Positions 24,464 through 35,300 of a DNA stretch of 64,000 nucleotides are shown piece by piece. Source of the stretch: Dissophora ornata (Eukaryota > Mortierellomycota > Mortierellomycetes > Mortierellales > Mortierellaceae); the NCBI GenBank assembly GCA_025201705.1, contig MU616567.1, forward strand, positions 62,001 through 126,000, read 5' to 3'. A program made the translations under genes and the position numbers. The notes below the pieces were generated by a model. That model saw only the letters and a program-made list of their open reading frames with translations, did no database searches and was not told the DNA's origin. Each line of letters starts with the position of its first letter. The stretch's first letter is position 1.

Positions 24464-26355
24464 TATGGCGCGCAGGGGGCGTTTGCATACCTACAAGACC
24501 ACGGCATTGAGGGAGAGCAGGTCAACCCGGCCCAAGAAGACGCTCAATTCTATGACGTCCTGTCCACTTATTTTTCTTATATCGTTGCGGCGATGGCGTC
24601 GCTTCTATTCCGCGTTTTTCGTGGGCAAAGCGATTCGTCTCTGACCGGTACAGCGGCACAAGCGCGCGCCTCGCTTGCCGCATCTCTAACAACATTGCTG
24701 CACAACAAGCTTTCGCGGTCCTTCAAAATGGAGTATGTCATCCTCCATTCCGACAGCGGACCTTCAACCCAAAAGGCAGTGGCTCATCTCAAGGGCTGCA
24801 GTTTTCGAGGCGAACAAGACACAGGCAATAGATGCGGCTTCCCTGGCTTGGCTCCGTCTGACCCTTCCTGGCGGGCCAGAACCCGCTATTCAGCTTGCAC
24901 CGCTTCCCAGATAAAAAGGATTGTTCGATCTTACAAGTCAGCCATCCAGATGGTCAACAAAGTCATTGCATCAAGAGACAAGAGGCACGTTTGGTGGGCG
25001 GTCTCGCTGCACTCGGCTGAACAACGTGTTTTTGCACACACGAGGCAGATGTGTATATTTCTAAACAGCTAGCACCCGTCACTGTCGCCACATCTGGCTC
25101 GCACTTCTTGTTTCATGGCATTGCTACTCTCCTTCGCCATGATCCACTGAACAGGACCATCTTCCGCCGTTGCCGCCCCGCAGAGATATGGAAGCATATT
25201 GGCCTGAGTCAAACTATGGTCACTATATTCGCAACTGTGACCAAGAATGCCGCAACACGCTAGAGTTGTTTTCTCGCCTACTCAGATACAATGAAGAACG
25301 GTGCAGAGGAACTGGTGCAAATGTCATCGGCTCTGTCCTTTAGGCATGACTAAGTATCTATTTTTTGAATTTTGAATCCCAATCTGCCTCCAGAACGATG
25401 GATGCGCTTCTTGGCAGAATCGTCCTTCACCGACCCTTTCTGTACGATCACGGAGTTGACGCTGGTGGAGACTCTACAGCCTTAACGAGAGGCGTCTTGT
25501 GCAGCTGATCATTAACCGCCTTGGCCGCAGCATAACCGACGCCTTTGAATACGTGGCAGTACACCTGAGAGAATTGATCTATGATCTTTTCTTCGATGAC
25601 AAGCTCGCCTACTCCCGATACACAGCTGTCCTGGATCAGGACCCTCGCCATCTAACGCTGCAGAAGCGGTGGCTATTGTACTACAAATAAAGCGACAGAC
25701 AGAAGTTCACTCAGCTCGGTGAAGCATTGATGAATGGTCGAGATGACCGAGGTCGACAGAAGTCAGAGAACAAGAAGGAGCTTTGGAATTTCTTGGACGG
25801 TATCATGCCCAAGGCTGAGGAGTATAGGGACTTCCGGGACAGTCAACAGACCAAGATCATTTACGTTTTAACTGGCACCCTTGTCACCAATGAAAACGAG
25901 CTTCAGGTATTGGCGCACTCGCTGACAGTGCCAAGCCGCCATCATTCCACGTACCTAATATTACGAGGCGCAAGCTGGTGGACGGTAAGATGATGTTGGC
26001 CACGGAAGGTCTGATTCAGCAAGAATTTCCAGACCAGAGCTCGTTTACCGTCGTTAGCATAGACCCCAGTATCTATAACATCGTGACAGCCACCGTCATC
26101 AGCTCTGACGATGAGAATGTGATGCAAAACATGAGCATACCTCGGTCAGGGGACGCCTTCAGCACGAAGGTGTATCAGGCACAGACATGGGCCCTACTCT
26201 CCGCGTCCGTCGGAGCCCATGTTGTGTCTGTGGTTTGGGCACAACAGGCGCTGCGTGCATTCTACAGCAGTGGCTTGTTCAATGTCAAGGCCATGCCTCT
26301 CAAACAGGCGAGGACGCTGACTCTGGACAAAGGCATTAGCCATATACGAATATAG
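24464..26355 (+). pseudogene. Decayed XPG/FEN-like nuclease gene continuing into a TnpB/Fanzor-like RuvC-I segment
   Basis: Three plus-strand frames carry successive pieces of one protein. Near 24465 the text GAQGAFAYLQDHGI matches the start of XPG-family N domains (MGIxGLxxxLxxxxI), but one G seems lost after ATG, so it is out of frame with the start. DVLSTYFSYI (near 24560) and HSDSGPSTQKAVAHL (near 24750) fit the VDxxxxxYxFL and DGxxPxxK motifs. The frame then shifts; ANKTQAIDAASLA, QIKRIVRSYKSAIQMVNKV and, from 25048, VYISKQLAPVTVATSGSHFLFHG fit the I domain, in which the acidic SDSD-type pair reads SGSH. Further frames (25495-25690, 25727-25900) lead to 25970-26355, where VVSIDPSIYNIVTATVIS resembles the GIDPG RuvC-I motif of TnpB/Fanzor proteins. 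Multiple frameshifts, stops and lost acidic residues mark it as dead. XPG membership is fairly firm; the RuvC assignment is tentative. Confidence 0.6.
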
Positions 26356-26770
26356 TGTATGTAGTACTAGTACTGTATTGGCACATTGAGTGCTCGGCAT
26401 CAGCGGTCGGTGTAATGCGATGGGCGTGAGTGTGTCGACATTGAGTTCTCCACTAGCAGACGCGCCGGGGTGGGGTTGCAGTGGACATGAACCAAGCGAC
26501 GCTCCTGAAGCGGAGGGTTAAGTACAACCAGGTTCAGTCGCAGATGGCGTTGGGCTGACGAGACAGAAATAGCCAGGTGGGCTTGCAGGTTGAGGTTGAG
26601 CTTGTAATTACCTTTTCCACTGTCAATGATCGTGTACTCTATCTAGTGTCTACGCGTTCGCCTCGGTCTATTTCAGTAGACAGAGAGCGCACTCAATGGA
26701 CGATATTATCTTTTCCATTGACTCCTATGAAATCGATACCAACTCTGTACAATTTTAGATGGCGCATTTC

Positions 26771-26771
<1 letters not shown>

Positions 26772-26808
<37 letters not shown>
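26772..26808 (+). repeat. Run of 37 A
   Basis: An uninterrupted 37-A homopolymer lies inside the decayed region. It could be an insertion tail of a retroposed sequence or a local expansion; no target-site duplication is obvious to the eye. Confidence 0.9.
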
Positions 26809-26809
<1 letters not shown>

Positions 26810-27092
26810 ATTTTGACGACCCCTTCGTCCTATGGAGCTCACCGACCATTCGAGTCATTGCTACATACAACAATTCCCGACGCGGATGGTGCTTCGGGGG
26901 ATAATGAAAAGAACGTCTTTTCACACATGCGCGCAAACCAGACGCAAATCCATTGAAAGCTGGTCGACTTCGCCTTTGGACGACTTTGTCCTTCACTACC
27001 GGTTCGACATAGGGTTCATCGGAGCTTGAAAAGAGGACGACGATGCATTTGCACGGGAATCACACAGGGGTCTTCAAAATGTTACGTCCAAA

Positions 27093-27114
27093 AACAACAA
27101 CAACAACAACAACA
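27093..27114 (+). repeat. (AAC)n trinucleotide repeat
   Basis: About seven AAC/CAA units in the decayed region; a similar (AAC)n stretch recurs near 27807-27821. In frame these would encode Gln, Thr or Asn runs, consistent with a former low-complexity coding segment. Confidence 0.8.
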
Positions 27115-28100
27115 GGACGCAGCTTTCATTTTCGTATGCGACAGGCGAGTAGACGAGAGAAGGCACCCGTCGTCAGGGCGTCAGCTCGAGCGAGAAATCC
27201 AACTAGCACGGCAAACCAACTGACATAAGACAATTGGCGCTGCAGCTCCTCCGGCTCCTCCAGCTCCTTAGACACGACTATCCGCTCCGCTTTCCCCATC
27301 TGTTTCCAGTAACGAAACAATGGCGGACGATTGCACAAGACGGCTGCCACTGCATCACACTATGAAAACTATGAAGCAATACACGTTCAAGCCATACATT
27401 TCAAACCCGGCGAGCAAGATGCCTGATGCGAAAAAGCCTGCAAACCACCCACAATCCCAACTCACTCTGATGGATCTCGGAAAGCGAAGCTGGTCAAGGC
27501 TTTGGCAAGAAGCCACCAAAGGGCAACCCTAGACCTGATCGATTACTACTAACATGTATGGGGTCAAAGAACTTGTGCCCACGTCTTAAGATCAGCAAGC
27601 GGCGGGACGAGCCCGGCAGATCATCCAGCATATAATTATGTATGCAGTTACTGTGGGCGCAAGGACATCAAACCAGAGCCCAGAACGTAGTTTCCCCACA
27701 TGGCCTACAAGAACATGCTACATCGAACATCAGTGAGCTTGAGGCTGTTTGTCCATCTGTGTTTGTCAATCGCCTTGTGAGCTGCAGATCTGCGAGTACA
27801 GCTAACAATAACAACAACAACGCAGTGTTGGTGTCGAAGATGAGAAGGATGAAGACGAAGTGACGAAGAGACATGGCGACAACGGCAAGGTTTATCGTGC
27901 TCTTCTCTCCGCACTCTATATCAATAAGTCGCCATCACCGGACAATCACAGGAGTCTTGGAGCAATATCAAGCTGGGATTCCGCCACCAGAAACTCGCCA
28001 TACAATCCATCTAGCATTCTCTTCCAGGATGTTGGTTGCTCACTGACATCTATCATGTTCTAGGCCAAGTATAGTCGAGATAAGAGCAGCCCGGACGGGT

Positions 28101-29322
28101 TACATGCCCTTACCGGATCCTTTCTCACGAATGGAGTACAGCTCATGTAAGGCGCCGTAAACCTGAAAATCCTAACAAAGAATTGGGGTATTTATTCTGA
28201 GCCGGAATGGTACCTTATAGATCCATTCCTTAGATGCTCATTAACTCAATTAACTCATTAATCTTATGAAGTGGCGTAGATATCATTCCCTTTAGGGCTG
28301 GACGTTATACTGGCATCTTACAAATTGCGCAATGCCAGGGAGTTGCACACGCCAACCTCCAAACGCATGACGAAAGGACCTGAAAGATATCGTCGGCCAC
28401 TGAAAGACACCAGGCACGCATGGACTTGACACAATATTGGACGAACTTTTGGAAGTGTGAGGGACGGGGACACATATGTCGAGATCTGGTCGTAGACCTT
28501 GGCGAAACATGCACTGTGCGGGGGCATTTGCCTTCGATCCGCAAATTTCCAACGTATTCAACAACCAAGTCGTGGCCAGGAAAGCCCTTTACCGGTCAAC
28601 GTTAAAGTTTCGAGAAAGAGAACATGAGACGTGTGTGCTGTTCTCGGTGTCAAATTTATGACGATGGCAGCAAATGTCTGTTCCCACCACAGAATCCAAA
28701 TTTAATTCAACCCAGTCTTTTATTAGTGCATTATTGATGACGAACGTGGGTCGAACTCTATCTGAGTGGGATGGTGTTTGTGTGAAAGGTAATAGTTGTG
28801 AGCCACGGGGCAAGTACTCTCTCTGGCAGTACGTGGGGACTAGGTCGTATAGAAAGGGACAAAGGACGAGAGGACGAGGAATGAACAGTGAGGGAGACAC
28901 GACGAGAAAAGTAGAGAGAGGAAAGGCAGGAGGGAGAGACGCTCGGATCGGCAAGGTCATGCATGCCGGGCATGCGGCCTACACTCAGGAACAAAGACAG
29001 GAACACCACGGCCGGGTGGTTTCACCAAAAAAAGATTTCGAGTATGGAGATGGCGTAAACAATTAACTGAGCACACTGACCTGGAGCATTGCTCGGGTAT
29101 TGACATCTATTATTCAGCTGTTCATCATTGCCTCATTCACCTGTTCCTTGCCTCATTCGGCTGTTCCTTGCATCATTCAGCTACTCAATCATTCATCCAT
29201 CCAGCCAGCCATCCATCCATCCATCCACCTCATTCCCCACAGCAACCGCTACAGCAACAAACAGCAACAATAACAACAACACAATCCCTCTACCATTCGC
29301 TCCACAACACTCTCAAGCGGAT
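28101..29322. other. Non-coding region and leader of the receptor histidine kinase gene
   Basis: About 1.2 kb without a supported gene. Short frames on both strands between 28.3 and 28.6 kb show no known domain. A CCAT tandem (about 29198-29226) and C/T- and CAA-rich sequence precede the start of the receptor kinase, typical of leaders in this window. Confidence 0.5.
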
Positions 29323-32300
29323 ATGAGGGGACTATGCTTCGCAGCGGCATCCTCCTCCTCCCCTCCCTCCCCACATGTCTCTCGCTTGCTCATGCTGCCC
29401 CCGCCTCGCCCTCCCCTCGGCCAGCATCTTCCTTCCCCGGATCCTTGCCATGATCTCCACCTGCATCCCACCCAACCCATTCATCCTCAATACCAGCCTG
29501 CATCCTCCCCACCTCCCTCTTTTCGACCGTTGCAACGCATTCGAGCATGCCCCGCTTCATGGCACTCGCTGTTTCTCTTGATCTCCCTCCTCTGCCTCGG
29601 GCCTTTCTCAGTCCTCCCCACTCACGCCCAGCTGGTCCCCGCTTCTACGACAGCCCTCGACACCGCCACGGCAGCCAATCCCACCACGGCAGCCCTCAAT
29701 CCCACCTCCACGCAGGTCGTTATTCCCTCGCCCTCCTCACAGCCATACCCGTCCAATCCTCTCCCTTCCTCCCATCAGGGCATTACTACCCTCACCGACT
29801 ACCACTTTGACTCGCCCAAGTGCAACGACTCTGGGCACCCGTATCGGGTCTCCCTCATCACCCATGGTAACATTGTCGCTCTCTTTGCGTGTTCAGCAAT
29901 TTAATACATTCCGATTTCCAAACACATATCCCAAGCATGTATTAACCTGCTCTTCCTTCCACCCTTCCACTCCCTCACCTTCTTTCCAACAGCAACAACC
30001 CTCACTGGGGACGATACAAAGCTTGATGCCAAAGCCTTTATCCCAATGACATTGACCGACGTACTTTCAGGGGTCGACTATGACGCAGAGCGAATGAGCG
30101 CCGCCATCTACGACGCCGTCAATTACCCTGTCGACGCCCTCATCGTCTCTATCCCCGACTACGACGTCCTCAAGGCGCCTATCCTCGCTGCTAGAGATAA
30201 AGGCATCCCTGTCATCGCCGTCTACACTGGCTTGCAGGCTGCTAAAGACATGGGCATTCTTGCAGTCATGTCGGATGAGGTATAATACACACATGCAATG
30301 GATATCGTGAATTGGTGACGGTATAGGTGATATAATCGACCAACATCTTAAAACTGCGTTGTTCAATTTAGTACGCATCAGGAAAGCTTCTCGGACAGCA
30401 ACTACTTCAGGATGGTAACTACACTCGCATTTGTATTCCCTGCTTCTCCTTCTCCATCTCTCCATCTCTCTCTCTCTCTCTCTCTTTCTCTTTCTACCCC
30501 TTTCATGTGCTCGCCAGTCTAGAACCCAGAGCACCCAGCTGACAATGTTCCGTATCATCTCCCATGCTCCTAGGCGTCAAGGACTTTGTTTGCATCAACG
30601 GGGCGATTAGGATACCCACGCTACTCGATCGCTGCAATGGAGTCCTGACCGCCTTCATTAACGCCGACACAGGTGTTTCCAACAACCTGACAGATCATGT
30701 GATTTACGTGGAAAAGTCGCGCAACAGCACCCTCCCAACAAATGCTCAAGCTATCGCAGAGAACATCCGTAAACAGAGTGCCGTAACTGGGATCGTCTAT
30801 CTAACCGCGCCGACGTTTTCAGATATGAGCCCTCAGCTCTCGACCCTCCTCAATAACACGCGCCCGTTCAAGATCGCAGCGTTCGATTTCAACAAGGATA
30901 TGAGTCGCTCCTTTGACCAGGGACAGCTTCATTACGCAATCTCCAGCTTGCTATATCTCCAAACACTTATCCCAATCCTACTGCTCTATATCCAGGCAAG
31001 TGGCATTTCGGTCTCTGCCAATGGACTATATAACGCTCACAGGCTTTTGATCTTCGCTGACCCTGTCTCTTGTCGTTCCCCTTCTCTTCCATAGCTCAAT
31101 ATAGGTGAAAAGATCAGCCAGGATCAAATTTTGACGGGACCGAAGCTCGTGACGCCCTCCAATGCAGATGATATGCTAGCGCAGGAAAACTGGAGTGTAA
31201 CCAGTTACAAAGAGTCCTCAAACAAGTTTAGCGTGATCACAGGCAGGCAAGTCTACATCTCATGTATATACTTTCACTTCTCTCAGGCTTTTATGTTCCT
31301 CTATGCTGACCTCGGGCGGCTCTTCTTTTCCCTTTCTATCGTATATAACTATGCTATAGCTCGCCCATCAACGAGCACTGGGATTTATTGTCGACAGGAG
31401 CACGGGATGCAGCAAAGTTTCTTAACTGGACTATGACAGAATACCGATTCGACAGCCCAATCCGACAGGACACCGTTGAGTACAGCATCGATTTGGCACT
31501 CAATGACACGGGTACCCAGGGACTGGTCGTGAGCAATGCGGTCGACGTCTACATTAACTATGCGCTGAACAAGACTCTAAATCAGGTTGCATCCCGAACG
31601 GCAGCCACAAACAAAACACTTCTGAAACTCTGTGACAACTCAAATCATGATTTACAGACCATGACCGCCAACTGTGAGTCCTTACCGCCCTGGAATCACA
31701 CCCTGAAGCAAGTGCTACCTCTACCCGTCGTTGGTATTGGTTCAACGTACAACTGGGCTTATCATCAGAGTCTGTCCTGGGTCGGAGAGAATGGATACAA
31801 AGCTGGCCAGGATTATGCGGACGTGATCCTGTCTTTTGGGAAAAAGAGCCCAATCTGTGTGGTTCAGAATGACGAACCAGCGCAACAAATGCTAATGTGT
31901 CATGGGCTCTATGACAGAATGGAGTCTTTCTTAGGCTCTGGGTCTCTCCCAGCCTTTGATGTTTACTGTGTGCGATTGACGCCTGGTGACCTCTCAGGAG
32001 CATCCAGGAAATTCGTTGAGGTCGGCCCATATAGCTATGATAGTGTCCACACGACTTCGACCATGCTTTTCGAAAACGTAAAGTACCTTGTCTCCAAAGG
32101 CGATATTGCGGAAAGCGTACAACTCACCACCACCGGACGGTCATCCACGGCCCTCACAGACTATATATCGGGCAAGGTCAAGAAGATATGGTCACAGCAA
32201 TCGTACTTGAGCGGATTCATGGCTGTCTTTGAGCTGGCCTTTTCATCCACGTTGCAGGACAAACCTTGGGATTTTATTGCAACAGGGCCTTCCCCAGTGG

Positions 32301-35300
32301 ATTATGTCTGCAACAAGGGTCAGATGATCTCCGTGGACCGTGACCGACAGTCGCTGTTCTGTCAACTCCCCACAGGATTGCACATCGCTCAGCCGTATTG
32401 CCAGCCATGTGGGATGCAAACTTTCAGTGACCAGTACAATAGTGTCAACTGCACCTCTTGCGCCGATGGCACATTCACAAATCAAACAGGGTCTCAAATA
32501 TGCCTGAGCTGTGATGATTTCGGAAAGTCGGATCCGGCTTGCCAGGATTACTTTTTGAACAAGCAGGGCAAGACCAATGTCGACCTCGCCATATTTTTGC
32601 CTCTCGGTCTTGTCGGCTTCGCGGTCATTGCAGCCTCGTCGCTCGTTTATTTCCTGCGCAATCGTAAGCGTCGGTTCCGCTTGCGGGACGATTCATGGAT
32701 GCTGGACTACAAAAGAATCATGGGTGTGTACCACGACTCGGATAGTGGGCTGGGGACACAGGACTCTGAATCCATGGCTGAGCGTGGCGCGCATGCCAAG
32801 CACGAAAACGATAGTCCCAAGGACCTTGTCCGGCCCACAGGAATGTTTCAGAGAAGCCATTCCACATTTCTTGGCGGTACATCTGGCATTCAGCCTATGG
32901 ACAGCTCAGGGAGAGCTATTGGCGTGTATCGCAACCTTCCTGTGTTTGTTCGTCGTATAGGAGGCAGAAAAGTCAATCTGACGCGTAAGATGCGCATCGA
33001 AATCATGGACGTCATGGAGCTGCGACATCCCAAACTGGTGGAACTCGTTGGCGTATGCCTCCAACCCCCCGACATCTGTATTGTCACAGAGCACTGTTCC
33101 AAGGGCACGCTGACGGACGTTTTGGCACATCCGGATTTGAATTTCAACTGGCTATTCAAGCTCTCCTTTATGAGTGATATTTCACGAGGTATGGAATTTT
33201 TGCACCAGTCCAAGATCCAGTTCCATGGCGATTTGCGGTCAGCCAACTGCCTCATTACGAGCCGCTGGGAGGTCAAAGTCGGTGGATATGGGCTCGCTCA
33301 GCTCTACGAGTCTCAACAACCCAGTTATGGAGCAACGTCTCACGGATCCGCGGATACAAGCTATGGAACGCAGCGGAACTCGATGCGAGCAAGCATTGAG
33401 AGCCATTACGGGAACGGCTCTTCGAGTTCGCTACCTCTTCAAAACAATCTAGGAGACGAGCATTTGGAGATGGGGGATATACCATATCACGTCGCAAGTA
33501 CAGCCAAGGATATTCAGGATGGCTGTTGGGTGGCGCCTGAGAACATGGTCCGCAGTGGTTCCGTTTTCCACAAGTCGGCAAGTAAAGCGGGCGATGTCTA
33601 CAGCGCGGGTATCGTTTTTAACGAGATTATGACGCGGAAGACGCCTTATTCAAGGCAGTTGACGGCACTCGATCCTGAACTAGGTCCATCGCTGCTGCTA
33701 GACATGGTTAAACATGATAACCTCCGACCCGACTTTTTGCTGGATGACGCTTCAGACGAGAGTATCGGTGCAGTCAATCACTTGATTCGCAACTGTCTCC
33801 AACCTGATCCATACCTACGTCCGTCATTTGCTTCTATTCTCCATCGTTTACGACTTATCAGTCCGGACGGAGACATGATTGGAGGCATGGCAGCATTGCT
33901 TGAAAAATACGCCAATGACATGGAGGAGCTGGTGCGAACCAGGACCATGCATCTTCAAACACGGACCGCTGAACTAGAGGGGGAGCGACTGCGAACGCAG
34001 ACGCTTCTGGAAGATCTCGGTAAAGCCAAGAACCATGCCGAGGAAGCAGCGAGAGCAAAGTCTAACTTTTTGGCCAACATGTCCCATGAGATCAGGCAAG
34101 TGTTTGTTCACTGTGCCCCACTGCGAAAAGCCTTGTCTTCTATAACCTATTTTATCTAACACGTAACCCCTTCTTGGCTTTGAACTTGACGCTATATCAC
34201 ACTATCGTAGAACACCCATGAACGCAGTCATCGGCATGTCACGTATTCTACTGGAGTCCGATCTCTCTCCAGATCTAATGGATTGTGCTGAGACGATCGA
34301 ATCAAGCGGAAATCAGCTCATGGCTGTCATCGACGACATCCTTGACTTTAGCAAGATTGAATCTGGCAAATTGAAGCTCGCTCCCGAGCCCTTGGATCTT
34401 CCCTGGCTCCTAGAGTCTGTCTGCAACCTAGTTTCTATGCAGGCTGCGACCAAGGGTCTGGGCCTCACGTTTGTCCTCCATCCTGATACGCCTACGCAGG
34501 TACTGGGAGATTTGGTTAGGATCCGCCAGATCCTCTTGAATCTGCTAAGCAACGCCATCAAATTCACGGACAAGGGCAACATTGTTGTCAAGCTTGAGCC
34601 AAAGCCAAGGGTCTTTCAAGGCGTTGGTGCCAGGGTTTATGAAAACGACGAACCCGAGGATGAGGGTATACATGAATCATCCCAGCTGATGCTTCATGCC
34701 GACCACGGATCGTCCGAGTCCATTCTCGGTCAGGTCCACTCCCGTGGCCCTTCAAGGACAGGAAACAGGCACCGGCAGTCGCTGAAAATTACTGGGCGTA
34801 TCCCATCCCAAGATCATGTCAAAGATTACAGGCATTCACACGAGAACCAGGTTGACTTACTCTGGTCTGTAGTTGACCAGGGTTGTGGTATTCCAGCTGA
34901 GCGCATGGATCGCCTGTTCAAAAGCTTTTCGCAAGCCGACGACTCTGTTACTAGGAATTTTGGAGGGACAGGACTCGGACTTGCGATTTCTAAAAAACTT
35001 GTCGAGCTAATGGATGGTGAAATGGTAAATTGAATTTGGTGCAATGTTTGCAATCTCTAGTGTGCATATTCACGCGATGATATGAAAATTAACTCTCTCT
35101 TCTTTTCATTCCTCCTAATTTCTCAAGTGGGCAGAGTCCGAGGAAGGAGTAGGATCGACATTTTACTTTACAACGTTCTTAGAGTCTCCCAAGGCGAGCC
35201 CTACAGTGGCACAGCAGCTCAACATAGCCTTCTTCAGTGACAAGACACTGCTGATCCTAGACGACAGGCGTATAAGCAGGACATCATGGCAATATCAATC

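Larger units (their letters stand above)
26356..28100 (+). pseudogene. Further frameshifted coding remnants downstream of the XPG-like pseudogene
   Basis: Protein-like fragments in shifting plus-strand frames continue for about 1.7 kb: TIPDADGASGDNEKNVFSHM near 26880, FVLHYRFDIGFIGA near 26985, KQYTFKPYISNPASKMPDAK near 27375, a VCSYCGRKDIKPE piece with a CxxC near 27645, and a final frame ending at 28063. The CxxC could be half of a TnpB/Fanzor zinc finger, but the second half is not convincing. I read these as the decayed 3' part of the same element, split by indels and simple repeats. No intact gene is present and the borders are not defined. Confidence 0.4.
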
